Of a DNA stretch of 64,000 nt, positions 1 through 7,705 are shown piece after piece (the first letter of the stretch is position 1; each line of letters opens with the position of its first letter). The DNA is from Fumia sp045645505. Its GTDB lineage: Bacteria; Bacillota; Clostridia; Oscillospirales; Ruminococcaceae. Below the pieces are notes generated by a model that saw nothing but the letters and a program-made list of their open reading frames with translations, made no database searches and was not told where the DNA came from. Location: the NCBI GenBank assembly GCA_045645505.1, contig JAZRIW010000013.1:1-64000 (forward strand). Reading direction: 5' to 3'. Made by a program: the position numbers and the translations under genes.

Positions 1-1
1 A

Positions 2-1174
2 GATATTGTCCTCTCTGACATTCTTACTGTAAGTACTCTTGTACAGCAGGCAAATGATGTAGGTGATATCGCTCTTATGCTTGCATTTAATGGTGAAAAC
101 AGTGTAGCTTATGAAAATACATCTACATTCAAGGCAGGTAATGTTCTCCGTGAAAACGTAGAACTTCACCCTGGCGATACTCACTATCTGATCACTAAGG
201 TTGACATGGATGAGACCGTAGGTAATGAGGCTAACCATAATGGTACAGACATTCCTACTATCAACTTTGGCATCAATGTTCTCGCAACACAGTTTACATA
301 CGAAAACGACAGCTTTGGTAAAGATTATGATGAGAATGCTAAGTATCCCGTAGTTGATGCAGAGGGCCTTGCTGGTGCTCTTGGAGAAGGAAAAGACGTA
401 AAGCTTGAAGATGACATTACTTTGACCGAAGCTATTGATGTTGCTGGCGCCTTTACTATTGACCTGAACGGTTTCGATTTAGATGCGTCCGGAGTGGCTA
501 GTGCGTTTGCTGTTACTAATAATGCTTCTATGACCATCGAGGCTAACGACGAAGAAATTAAATTGGGTGCAAACGGTCTTGTTGATGTTGCTGAAGGTGC
601 AAACGCTGTTATCGAAATCAACGGTGGCAACTTCGTTTCTGACGATGCAGGTTCTACGCTTATCAAACCTAACGGCGATGGCGAAATTAAGGTCGTTTTG
701 AACAATGTCAACTACACAAGCACTGCTACTAATGGCTATGTTTTGGACTGCTCATATTACAGAGGTGATGATATAAAAGTTGAAATCAATGGCGGTAACT
801 TCGAAGCTACAACAGGTCTTCTCCTCCCTGAAGGTTCATCTGTCAAGGGTGCTACAATCACTGCTAAAAACACAAAGAATATGCAGCCTGCTATCTATGC
901 AATGGGTGACATGACTATTGAAAACTGCATTATTAAAGCAGAAAAGTCACATGCTGTAGCTGTTGCTGGTGGCGCTACTTTAACCCTCAACAGCTGTGAG
1001 GTATATGCTGGTTCTGATAGTGGCGCTTTGGCATTCCAGGTGTTCAGCTCAGGCGGTACTATCAACGTCAACAACACTACCTATAATGGTGGTTACGGTA
1101 CTACCGGCAAAATGAACTCCGGTCGAGTTGCTATTATCAACATCGATGGCGTTGAAGTTTATCGAAAGGGTTAA
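2..1174 (+). CDS. TasA/camelysin-type surface protein with beta-helix repeats (5' end outside window)
   Basis: The reading frame is open from base 2, so the gene begins upstream of the window and 390 C-terminal residues are visible. The first third ends in a stretch (INFGINVLATQFTYENDSF) of the kind seen at the end of TasA/camelysin-like proteins carried on SipW-type signal peptides. It is followed by repeating short strands rich in Asn, Gly and Ile (EINGGNF twice, MTIENCII, LTLNSC), a pattern typical of right-handed parallel beta-helix folds. No LPXTG-type sorting motif or C-terminal membrane segment is present. The codon use is more GC-rich than in the housekeeping genes to the right, which fits transfer or high expression. 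Probable role: secreted or fibre-forming surface protein. The exact function is unknown. Confidence 0.7.
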   Translation, partial: DIVLSDILTVSTLVQQANDVGDIALMLAFNGENSVAYENTSTFKAGNVLRENVELHPGDTHYLITKVDMDETVGNEANHNGTDIPTINFGINVLATQFTYENDSFGKDYDENAKYPVVDAEGLAGALGEGKDVKLEDDITLTEAIDVAGAFTIDLNGFDLDASGVASAFAVTNNASMTIEANDEEIKLGANGLVDVAEGANAVIEINGGNFVSDDAGSTLIKPNGDGEIKVVLNNVNYTSTATNGYVLDCSYYRGDDIKVEINGGNFEATTGLLLPEGSSVKGATITAKNTKNMQPAIYAMGDMTIENCIIKAEKSHAVAVAGGATLTLNSCEVYAGSDSGALAFQVFSSGGTINVNNTTYNGGYGTTGKMNSGRVAIINIDGVEVYRKG

Positions 1175-1213
1175 TCGCTGATTAACTTTTCACAGGTCTA
1201 AAAAGATATAAGT

Positions 1214-1290
1214 CCACCCACTTCTCCGTGTGGGGAGTGGGCGGCAATCAAAAGGCATAAAGCCTAGCTGTTTTGTGTCTTTTGATTGCC
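1214..1290 (+). promoter_or_regulatory. Two stem-loops between the surface-protein genes
   Basis: Two inverted repeats lie back to back between the two surface-protein genes. The first pairs the CCACCCACT region (from 1214) with AGTGGGCGG (to 1243) around a GTGTG loop. The second is a perfect 12-bp repeat, GGCAATCAAAAG at 1243-1254 against CTTTTGATTGCC at 1279-1290, ending ten bases before the GGAGGTG ribosome site of the next gene. There is no U-tract after either stem, so a processing or mRNA-stability element is more likely than a simple terminator. Confidence 0.45.
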
Positions 1291-1314
1291 GAATTTCAAA
1301 GGAGGTGTAATCAG

Positions 1315-2328
1315 GTGAAAAAAATTTATAGACAATATATAAAAATTACAAATGATAAACAAATATCTGATATTGTTTTTAAATCAAGAGTTACGTTGTC
1401 GGTAATCTCAATATTAGCTTGCCTTTCCATAATGCTTTCAACAGCCTTTGCATTTTTTAGCACTGATTTTAAAACAAACTTTACAATGATTGCTGCAACA
1501 TGGGATGTTGATGTTGAAAAGCGAACCGTGGAGAATGAAGTGTATGAATATACGCTTTCTTCAAGTGGTACAGCTAGCAAAGGACATTGTATCATCATAG
1601 TAACAGATAAAGAAAATAATGAAACAACATATTATACAAATTCATTTTGTGACGAAATATCAATAAAAATCCGAATGACCGACGATTGTAGAGTTTATTT
1701 TGATGCGAGATGGGGAAATCCTCCCAAGGATAGAACCAATGATAAACTTTATGAAAACGGGGATATCATTGTACATCCGTCGTATACACCAGATAAAACC
1801 TCCGATGAAAAAGGCAAAAAAGGTGAATCATCAGAAACGACAGAAAATAAAAACTCGTCGAGTGGCTCCGGCGGTATAACATCAAGTGAAACCGATATTT
1901 CTTCTGATAAAGGCGAGGCATCTGGTGGCACCTCAGAATCGTCCGATTTGGGCAAATCTTCAAAAGAAAGTACAGAAAACACATCGGCAGAAACTTCTTC
2001 TGAGCTTTCTGATAAAAGTTTTTCTTCAACAGAAAGTAATGTAAACAGCGAATCTGAAAACGAAAACGAAACAACAAGTACTCCTGCACAATCTTCGGAT
2101 AGTGGTAGCACATCGCAACCAACTGATGATGCATCATCAAGCAGTGGTTCATCGTCAGAAAGCAGTTCGGTATCAGGCAGCGAATCGATATTGAGCAGCA
2201 GTTTATCATCAAACAGTACTTCAGCATCTGATGGTAGCTTTTCTTCAAACAGCAGTTCAGCATCAGATGGCGTAGAATCTCTTTTTTCATTATCTGCTCC
2301 ATCATCGGGTGATAGTGGTGGTGAATAG
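1315..2328 (+). CDS. Membrane-anchored TasA/camelysin-like protein with Ser-rich tail
   Basis: The GTG at 1315 is chosen because AGGAGGTG sits eight bases upstream; this gives 337 residues. Residues about 26-48 form one hydrophobic segment ending in STAFAFFS, and the text after it (TMIAATWDVDV) resembles the mature start of SipW-dependent TasA/camelysin proteins. Residues about 50-155 look globular. The rest, from about 160 on, is a low-complexity Ser/Thr/Glu/Asp/Gly tail with no LPXTG or NPQTN-like motif and no terminal anchor. It is followed 14 bases later by a class B sortase gene, so it may be presented on the surface with that enzyme. The function is not known; the call rests on signal-region similarity and context. 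Confidence 0.6.
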   Translation: MKKIYRQYIKITNDKQISDIVFKSRVTLSVISILACLSIMLSTAFAFFSTDFKTNFTMIAATWDVDVEKRTVENEVYEYTLSSSGTASKGHCIIIVTDKENNETTYYTNSFCDEISIKIRMTDDCRVYFDARWGNPPKDRTNDKLYENGDIIVHPSYTPDKTSDEKGKKGESSETTENKNSSSGSGGITSSETDISSDKGEASGGTSESSDLGKSSKESTENTSAETSSELSDKSFSSTESNVNSESENENETTSTPAQSSDSGSTSQPTDDASSSSGSSSESSSVSGSESILSSSLSSNSTSASDGSFSSNSSSASDGVESLFSLSAPSSGDSGGE

Positions 2329-2342
2329 TCGGAGGTGGATTT

Positions 2343-3074
2343 TTGGGAAAACATCAAACTTTTTTATGGACTTTATTAAAACTTATTCTTTTTGTGATTG
2401 CGGTAATAATATTGATTTATTCATTATATCAGCTTTATAACTACAATAAAGAACGAATAGAAAGTAAAAAGTTGGCAGAAAAAGTTATTTCCGAGAGTTT
2501 GTCGCACAAAGTAGCGCCTATAAATATAGATTTTGAAAAGCTTAAACAGGAAAGTAGTGATATTATTGCCTGGCTTTACTGTGAAGGAACACCGATAAAC
2601 TATCCTGTTGTGCAGGCTGCTGACAATTCCTATTATCTTCACAAAGGTACAGACGGTGAATATAGTTTGTCGGGGACATTATTTGTAGATTATCTTAACA
2701 ATGGCGATTTTACGGACAATAATACAATAATATACGGTCACAATATGAAAAATGGTACTATGTTTGGAACTTTGACAGAATATATAAATCAGGAGTATTA
2801 TGATGAGCACTCGGAAATGTATATTTTGACACCTGAAAAAAATTTTAAAGTTAAACTTATTACAGGTGCTACGGTAAATAGTACGGCATCAAATTATAAA
2901 TTACCGCTTGTAGATGAAGAAAAAGAAAATTTCATATCTGAATTACGAGAGAAATCAACTTTTAAATCAGAATACGTTTTTTCACCAGATGACAGATACG
3001 TTATGCTTTCAACTTGTTCGTATTCGTACAAGGATGCAAGGTATGTGTTGATTGGAGTTTTAAAAGAACTATGA
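2343..3074 (+). CDS. Class B sortase
   Basis: Sortases are membrane-anchored cysteine transpeptidases that attach surface proteins to the cell wall or to each other. The TTG at 2343 follows GGAGG at 2331-2335, giving 243 residues. There is an N-terminal membrane segment at about 7-29 and a sortase fold with catalytic His133 (IIYGHNMKNG), Cys225 (MLSTCSY) and Arg233 (DARYVLIG). The YGHNM and STCSY contexts are those of SrtB rather than class A enzymes. It is probably co-transcribed with the two surface-protein genes before it, yet neither carries an obvious sorting signal in the visible part, so its substrate may be encoded upstream of the window. Confidence 0.88.
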   Translation: MGKHQTFLWTLLKLILFVIAVIILIYSLYQLYNYNKERIESKKLAEKVISESLSHKVAPINIDFEKLKQESSDIIAWLYCEGTPINYPVVQAADNSYYLHKGTDGEYSLSGTLFVDYLNNGDFTDNNTIIYGHNMKNGTMFGTLTEYINQEYYDEHSEMYILTPEKNFKVKLITGATVNSTASNYKLPLVDEEKENFISELREKSTFKSEYVFSPDDRYVMLSTCSYSYKDARYVLIGVLKEL

Positions 3075-3343
3075 GCATTAGAGAACAGTAGGATGAAAGG
3101 ATTAGAAAATATCTTTTTTATACAACTAATTTTAATTAAGGAGAATGCATTTTGATATTTAACATTAAAGATAGTACATCTTATGATTAATTGGAAGTTA
3201 TGGACATTGACTTTTACTATTATATTTGATGTGATTTTCGGCAGAGAAAAAGCTTGAAGGTAAGTAACGGTGGTTTTGCCAAAAAGCAGTGAATTTGGAG
3301 TAAAAAGTTGAGCAACGAATGGTATCGCGGCATCAGAAAAAAT
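3075..3343. other. Intergenic stretch without a recognisable gene
   Basis: Between the sortase and the tRNA-like scar there is no convincing coding frame. An AAGGAG at 3139-3144 followed by a TTG could start a 12-codon frame that ends at once, which looks like decayed coding sequence. No integrase gene or fragment could be recognised. Confidence 0.5.
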
Positions 3344-3439
3344 GTGAAAGCCCTTGATTTACAAGGGTTTGTTAGATGTCGTACGTCTTTCACAATGCGC
3401 AGGCCGCGGTCGCGTGTTCAAGCCACGTTTCCAGCTCCA
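3344..3439 (+). other. tRNA-Thr-like 3' fragment: probable attachment-site scar of an integrated element
   Basis: Bases 3412-3428 form a perfect T-arm (GCGTG, loop TTCAAGC, CACGT, with one G-T pair). They are followed by TTCCAGC, T and CCA (3429-3439), the acceptor 3' strand and tail expected for a GCTGGAA-type tRNA-Thr. No matching 5' acceptor strand, D-arm or anticodon arm precedes it. Immediately upstream are GTGAAAG at 3344-3350 paired with CTTTCAC at 3387-3393, and an inner CCCTTG/CAAGGG hairpin (3351-3367), the kind of inverted arrangement found next to integrase attachment sites. Tyrosine recombinases often integrate into tRNA 3' ends and leave such a copy at one border. The element would then lie to the left, with chromosome to the right. 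Confidence 0.55.
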
Positions 3440-3440
3440 G

Positions 3441-3476
3441 AAATTCCCTAATGTGTAAGCATTCGGGAATTTTTTT
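3441..3476 (+). terminator. Rho-independent terminator behind the tRNA fragment
   Basis: AAATTCCC at 3441-3448 pairs with GGGAATTT ending at 3472, with inner AATG/CATT pairing and a run of T to 3476. It starts two bases after the CCA of the tRNA fragment, the position of a native tRNA terminator. Confidence 0.75.
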
Positions 3477-3618
3477 ATTCATAAATATAAGTATAATTTT
3501 TAAAACAGAGGTTATATTATTAAAAAATTCTAAAAAACATCTTTACCTTTTAAAATATAAGGTGTATAATAGTCGTTGTAAAATATTTTATTTCAAATAG
3601 TTTTGGAGTGTGATAAAA

Positions 3619-4404
3619 ATGAAACTTATTATTAAAAATGATTATGAAGAGATGTGTGCATGGGCAGCACAGCATATCGCGGATGCTATCAATAATCACA
3701 AGGAAAATCGTCCTTTTGTGCTTGGATTGCCTACAGGTTCTTCACCTTTGGGAGTTTACAGAAATTTGATTGAAATGAACAAGGCAGGCAAAGTAACTTT
3801 TAAAAATGTAGTTACATTTAATATGGACGAATATGTTGGACTTCCAAGAGAACATGACCAGAGTTATTGGTATTTTATGCACGATAATTTCTTTAATCAT
3901 ATCGACATCCCTGCTGAAAACATAAACATTTTAAATGGTATGGCTGATGATTTGGAAGCAGAATGTCAACGTTATGAAGATAAAATTGCATCATATGGTG
4001 GCATTGATTTATTTATGGGTGGTAGTGGTGTTGACGGACACATTGCATTTAATGAGCCCTTTACTTCTCTGGCATCCCGTACAGGTGTCCGTGCTTTGAC
4101 AGAGGATACTTTGATTGTAAACTCTCGTTTCTTTGATAATGATCCAAATAAAGTTCCTAAAACAGCTCTTTCTGTAGGTGTTGGAACTGTTTGTGATTCC
4201 AAACAGGTTATGCTTTTAATCAGCGGACATAATAAAGCTCGTGCTTTGCGTCATTGTGTTGAGGGCGGTGTTGACCACGCTTGGACAATAAGTGCTTTGC
4301 AGATGCATCCTGATGGAATTATTGCTTGTGATGAAGCTGCCTGCGGAGAACTTAAGGTTGATACCTATAAGTACTTTAAAGAAATTTATAAAAACGAAAA
4401 ATAA
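3619..4404 (+). CDS. nagB: Glucosamine-6-phosphate deaminase
   Basis: Converts glucosamine-6-phosphate to fructose-6-phosphate and ammonia, linking amino-sugar use to glycolysis in the cytoplasm. The ATG at 3619 is preferred over a GTG three codons earlier because GGAG at 3605-3608 has normal spacing only to the ATG; the product is 261 residues, close to the family norm. Family motifs are LGLPTGSSPLG near residue 36, the catalytic Asp70 in FNMDEYVGL, and His141/Glu146 in GSGVDGHIAFNEP. The usual GGIGEDGH reads GGSGVDGH here, a mild variation. It stands alone between terminators; no nagA is adjacent. Confidence 0.95.
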   Translation: MKLIIKNDYEEMCAWAAQHIADAINNHKENRPFVLGLPTGSSPLGVYRNLIEMNKAGKVTFKNVVTFNMDEYVGLPREHDQSYWYFMHDNFFNHIDIPAENINILNGMADDLEAECQRYEDKIASYGGIDLFMGGSGVDGHIAFNEPFTSLASRTGVRALTEDTLIVNSRFFDNDPNKVPKTALSVGVGTVCDSKQVMLLISGHNKARALRHCVEGGVDHAWTISALQMHPDGIIACDEAACGELKVDTYKYFKEIYKNEK

Positions 4405-4416
4405 TAATTGAAGTTA

Positions 4417-4462
4417 AAGTGGTGCGGATTCCGTTTGGGAATTACGCACCACTTAATTTTTT
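4417..4462 (+). terminator. Terminator of nagB
   Basis: AAGTGGTGCG at 4417-4426 pairs with CGCACCACTT ending at 4454, extended by partly paired inner bases, and is followed by AATTTTTT. Confidence 0.85.
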
Positions 4463-4490
4463 ATAAATTATATAATTCGATAAGAATGTG

Positions 4491-4518
4491 TTGTTTTATA
4501 TTTATATTATGTTATAAT
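4491..4518 (+). promoter_or_regulatory. Sigma-A-type promoter for the MATE gene
   Basis: TTGTTT at 4491-4496 and TATAAT at 4513-4518 are separated by 16 bases and lie about 33 bases before the gene start. Confidence 0.6.
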
Positions 4519-4550
4519 TAAATAAAAGTATCAAAAGTATGGTGATAAAA

Positions 4551-5909
4551 ATGAGAGAAAACAGTGTGTCATTAACTGAGGGGAAATTATTTCCTCAGAT
4601 TATAAAATATACGATACCTATCATTATTACAAGTGTTTTACAACTTCTTTTTAATGCCGCTGACCTTGTGGTTGTCGGAAGATATTGCGGAAGTCTTTCA
4701 GTTGCAGCTGTAGGTGCTACCAGCTCAGTTACACATTTGCTTGTTAATTTGTTTATTGGATTTTCTATCGGAGCAGGTATTGCAATAGCGCAAGGATATG
4801 GTGCAAATGACTATGAGGGAGTGCATCGTTCGGTACATACAGCCATTCCGCTATCGCTTGTATGTGGAGTTATTATGACGGTTTTAGGGGTTATTTTTTG
4901 CACACCTATACTTAAGATTATGAATACTCCTGAAAATATTTTATCACTTTCTTCTTTGTATATGACTATTTATTTTTGTGGGATAACTTTTACAATTCTT
5001 TATAATTTCGGAGCCTCTATTTTAAGGGCAGTAGGAGATACAAAAGGTCCTTTGAATGTTTTACTTATTGCGGGAATAATCAATGTTATACTAAATGTGA
5101 TTTTTGTTACTGCATTTGATATGGACGTGGCGGGAGTTGCATTGGCAACAATAATTTCACAGGCCTTTTCTGCTGTTGCTGTACTTTATATGTTAATTAA
5201 AAGAACAGACTGTTGTAAATTTTACATATCAAAAATGCATTTTTACAAAAAGGAGCTTTTTAAAATTATAAAATTCGGTTTGCCTGCCGGAATTCAGGGC
5301 TCTTTATTTTCAATTTCCAATGTTTTGATTCAATCATCAATAAACTCATTCGGAGATATTGTAGTTTCCGGAAATGCAGCAGCAGCAAATATCGGAGAGT
5401 TTGTGTTTGCTTTATCCGGCGCTATGAATCAGACTGCGGTTAATTTTGTTGGACAGAATTTTGGTGCAAAAAATTATAAGAGGATATTTAAAATAACAAT
5501 GACGTGTCTTATGCTGATTATAGTGCTTGATGTTATGGCCGGTACACTTATATATTCTTTTGGCAAACCTCTTTTATCAATCTATATAACTGATTCTGAT
5601 TTGGCAATTAAATATGGAATGATACGAATTTTCTTTATATATCTGCCATGTTTTTTGGGTGGAATGATGGACGTTTCAACAGGTGTTTTGAGGGGAATGG
5701 GAGTTTCATTTATCCCAATGATTATTTCGATACTCGGAATATGTGTTTTGCGTGTTGTATGGATCAGTACAATTTTCAGAATCCCTGCTTATCATACGCT
5801 TGAATGTTTATATACATCGTATCCTGTATCGTGGTTTATAACCTTTGCTTTTCAGATTGGTGCATTTTTTATAATTTACAGGAAATATTCAAAAACGCTC
5901 ACAAATTAA
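4551..5909 (+). CDS. MATE family efflux transporter
   Basis: A 452-residue polytopic inner-membrane protein of the multidrug and toxic-compound extrusion family, which exports cationic drugs or metabolites in exchange for Na+ or H+. The ATG at 4551 follows a weak GGTGA; an in-frame ATG at 4539 has no ribosome site. About twelve hydrophobic segments are present in two similar halves. The N-terminal motif (ITSVLQLLFNAADLVVVGRY) and PAGIQGSLFSISNVLIQSSI in the second half are characteristic of the MepA/DinF branch. It has its own promoter and terminator. The substrate cannot be told from sequence. Confidence 0.9.
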   Translation: MRENSVSLTEGKLFPQIIKYTIPIIITSVLQLLFNAADLVVVGRYCGSLSVAAVGATSSVTHLLVNLFIGFSIGAGIAIAQGYGANDYEGVHRSVHTAIPLSLVCGVIMTVLGVIFCTPILKIMNTPENILSLSSLYMTIYFCGITFTILYNFGASILRAVGDTKGPLNVLLIAGIINVILNVIFVTAFDMDVAGVALATIISQAFSAVAVLYMLIKRTDCCKFYISKMHFYKKELFKIIKFGLPAGIQGSLFSISNVLIQSSINSFGDIVVSGNAAAANIGEFVFALSGAMNQTAVNFVGQNFGAKNYKRIFKITMTCLMLIIVLDVMAGTLIYSFGKPLLSIYITDSDLAIKYGMIRIFFIYLPCFLGGMMDVSTGVLRGMGVSFIPMIISILGICVLRVVWISTIFRIPAYHTLECLYTSYPVSWFITFAFQIGAFFIIYRKYSKTLTN

Positions 5910-5927
5910 CGTGAGCGTTTTATTTTT
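5893..5927 (+). terminator. Terminator overlapping the MATE stop codon
   Basis: AAACGCTCAC at 5893-5902 pairs with GTGAGCGTTT at 5911-5920, followed by TATTTTT. The stop codon lies in the loop. Confidence 0.85.
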
Positions 5928-6007
5928 AGATATTCAGATGAAGATTTAATTATAATATAATCTTAAATTCGTTAAGAAAAAAGTGAAGAGGTAATAGTGA
6001 AAAAGTA

Positions 6008-6039
6008 AAAATCCCCGTACTTTCGTACGAGGATTTTTG
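6008..6039 (-). terminator. Terminator of the tRNA operon
   Basis: A nearly perfect stem (AATCCCCGTAC against GTACGAGGATT, loop TTTC) with A/T tracts on both sides. On the minus strand it directly follows the CCA end of tRNA-Tyr. Confidence 0.85.
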
Positions 6040-6123
6040 GTGGGCGAGGGTGGATTCGGACCACCGAAGCAATGATGCAACAGATTTACAGTCTGCCCCC
6101 TTTGGCCACTCGGGAACTCGCCC
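6039..6123 (-). tRNA. tRNA-Tyr (GTA)
   Basis: Read on the minus strand, the acceptor arms GGGCGAG and CTCGCCC pair and end in A plus encoded CCA (6039-6041). The anticodon stem-loop CAGACTGTAAATCTG gives anticodon GTA. A long variable arm (TGCATCATTGCTTC region) is present as expected for class II bacterial tRNA-Tyr, and the T-loop is TCCGAATC. It is the last gene of a three-tRNA operon. Confidence 0.95.
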
Positions 6124-6145
6124 ATATATTAAATTAAAAATAAAA

Positions 6146-6221
6146 TGGAGCTGGTGGACGGACTCGAACCCCCGACCTGCTGATTACAAATCAGCTGCTC
6201 TACCAACTGAGCTACACCAGC
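6146..6221 (-). tRNA. tRNA-Thr (TGT)
   Basis: Minus-strand acceptor GCTGGTG pairs with CACCAGC followed by T and CCA (6146-6148). The anticodon stem-loop CTGATTTGTAATCAG gives TGT. Its 3' half (CAGCAGGTC) resembles, but is not identical to, the tRNA-Thr-like fragment at about 3.4 kb, so that scar comes from another tRNA-Thr isoacceptor. Confidence 0.95.
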
Positions 6222-6235
6222 ACACTTTAAAACCT

Positions 6236-6312
6236 TGGTCGGGGCGACAGGACTCGAACCTGCGGCATCTTGGTCCCAAACCAAGCACTCTACCAAACTG
6301 AGCTACGCCCCG
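6236..6312 (-). tRNA. tRNA-Pro (TGG)
   Basis: Minus-strand acceptor CGGGGCG pairs with CGCCCCG followed by A and CCA (6236-6238). The anticodon stem-loop CTTGGTTTGGGACCAAG gives TGG. It is the first gene of the operon, starting about 34 bases downstream of a strong promoter. Confidence 0.95.
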
Positions 6313-6345
6313 TTTTAAGTGCGTTACTTAAATGACAGCTTTTAT

Positions 6346-6374
6346 AGTTTACCATAAGATTAAACCTTTGTCAA
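6346..6374 (-). promoter_or_regulatory. Strong promoter of the tRNA operon
   Basis: On the minus strand, TTGACA (6374-6369), 17 bases, then TAAACT (6351-6346). The consensus -35 box fits a stable-RNA promoter. Confidence 0.75.
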
Positions 6375-6415
6375 GCATTTATTTCAAATAATTTTATTTT
6401 TTTCAAAACTTTTTT

Positions 6416-6456
6416 AAAAACCACGTAATTATGGGATAAATCCTATAATTACGTGG
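6416..6456 (-). terminator. Terminator of the PPIase lipoprotein gene
   Basis: CCACGTAATTAT at 6421-6432 pairs perfectly with ATAATTACGTGG at 6445-6456; on the minus strand the stem is followed by TTTTT. Confidence 0.75.
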
Positions 6457-6495
6457 CTTATTTATGACTAAATATAAATTTTTTATGTTTTTAAA

Positions 6496-7593
6496 TTATT
6501 TTGATTCTTCTGCATCATCTAAAGGGATGCTCTTAAAATCGTAGGTAAAACCTTCTACTTCTTTAGCGGATTTTTCAAGCATAGCCATAACTTTTTCATT
6601 TGTGAGAGACTGCATAATTTCTTCTTTGCTGTATTGGTTTTCAAAAGCGACAGTATCGTTAAAACCATACTGAGCGGCATATCCTTCGAGTCCTTTTTGA
6701 TATTCTTCATCGGAAATTGTGATTTTTTCAGCTTCTGCAATTGCATTGACAAGAAGTTCTTGTTGTAACATCTGCTGTACATTAGTTGTCAACATCTGTT
6801 TAAAGGCATCTACACTATCATAATAACCTGACAAATATTCCTCAAGGGACATTTCGTTTGAGGTTGCAAGGTCTTCGTAATATTTCAAGGATTGCTCAAC
6901 GCGTTTTTGTAATACATCTTCAGGGTAATTGATAATTTCAGAGTTATCAACTATCTGCATCCAGATATTGTTTTGTTTGTTGTAAACAGCCTCTTGTTTT
7001 TTGGAAGCTTCAAGATTTTCTTTGATATAAACTTTGTAGCCTTCTATTGTATCAACCTGACCATTTGAAATAGTTTGTACAAATTCATCTGTGAGTTCAG
7101 GAGTAGAAGAGATGGAGATTGAATTGATTTTAACGCTGAAAACTGCATCTTTTCCTGCAAGCTCTTCGCTATGATATTCTTCGGGGAAAGTAACATTGAT
7201 ATCTCTTGTTTCGCCGACTTTAGCACCTATGAGCTGATCTTCAAAACCGGGAATGAATTGACCTGAACCGATTACCAAGTCAGCACCGGTAGCAGTTCCG
7301 CCTTCAAAAGCAACACCATTTATTGAACCTTTGTAATCAATATTTGCGGTATCACCTTCTTTGACTGTATCACGATCTGTGACAGGTGTCTTGATAGTCT
7401 GTGAAGAAAGTATCTGGCTGATTTGTGCTGCAACATCTTCATCTTTGACAGTAACTTCTGTTGAGGAGGTTTTAAGCCCTTTGTATTTTCCTAATTTAAC
7501 GTATTCATTTTCATAGGTAAATTTTCCGCAACCTGCGAATAAAAATGAAACACAAAAAAGTACTGATAAAAGAGAAATGATTATTTTTTTCAT
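6496..7593 (-). CDS. Trigger factor-like peptidyl-prolyl isomerase lipoprotein
   Basis: A 365-residue exported protein. The ATG at 7593 is chosen over a TTG three codons upstream because of spacing to GGAA/AGG at 7605-7607. Residues 1-22 form a lipoprotein signal peptide with lipobox LFAGC (Cys22). Residues about 75-160 are an FKBP-type isomerase domain (DTVKEGDTANIDYKGSING, IGSGQFIPGFEDQLIGAKVG), and the rest resembles the helical C-terminal chaperone arms of trigger factor. Unlike cytosolic trigger factor there is no ribosome-binding N-terminal domain. It probably helps fold secreted proteins on the outer face of the membrane, comparable in role to PrsA. It lies 112 bases behind the asparagine synthase gene with no clear terminator between. 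Confidence 0.88.
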   Translation of the reverse strand: MKKIIISLLSVLFCVSFLFAGCGKFTYENEYVKLGKYKGLKTSSTEVTVKDEDVAAQISQILSSQTIKTPVTDRDTVKEGDTANIDYKGSINGVAFEGGTATGADLVIGSGQFIPGFEDQLIGAKVGETRDINVTFPEEYHSEELAGKDAVFSVKINSISISSTPELTDEFVQTISNGQVDTIEGYKVYIKENLEASKKQEAVYNKQNNIWMQIVDNSEIINYPEDVLQKRVEQSLKYYEDLATSNEMSLEEYLSGYYDSVDAFKQMLTTNVQQMLQQELLVNAIAEAEKITISDEEYQKGLEGYAAQYGFNDTVAFENQYSKEEIMQSLTNEKVMAMLEKSAKEVEGFTYDFKSIPLDDAEESK

Positions 7594-7705
7594 AATTTTC
7601 AATTCCTTTCGTTATGGACTATGCCATAATTAAACATCAATAATATTTATAACATTTTAAAAGAGAAAATGGAAGAACTTTTTAAAAAACTTAACATAAA
7701 GTTTA

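Noticed and set aside
1749..2357. Long minus-strand frames opposite the Ser-rich tail
   Set aside because: They arise from the biased TCA/AGC/TCT codons of the Ser-rich protein and have no ribosome site.
3363..3439. A complete tRNA gene
   Set aside because: Only the T-arm, acceptor 3' strand and CCA are present; no 5' acceptor strand, D-arm or anticodon stem can be paired.
3376..3600. A 74-codon frame over the tRNA-like fragment
   Set aside because: No ribosome site, no recognisable protein, and it covers a T-arm and a terminator.
6050..6301. An 83-codon plus-strand open frame
   Set aside because: It runs antisense through tRNA-Tyr, tRNA-Thr and tRNA-Pro, which are certain.
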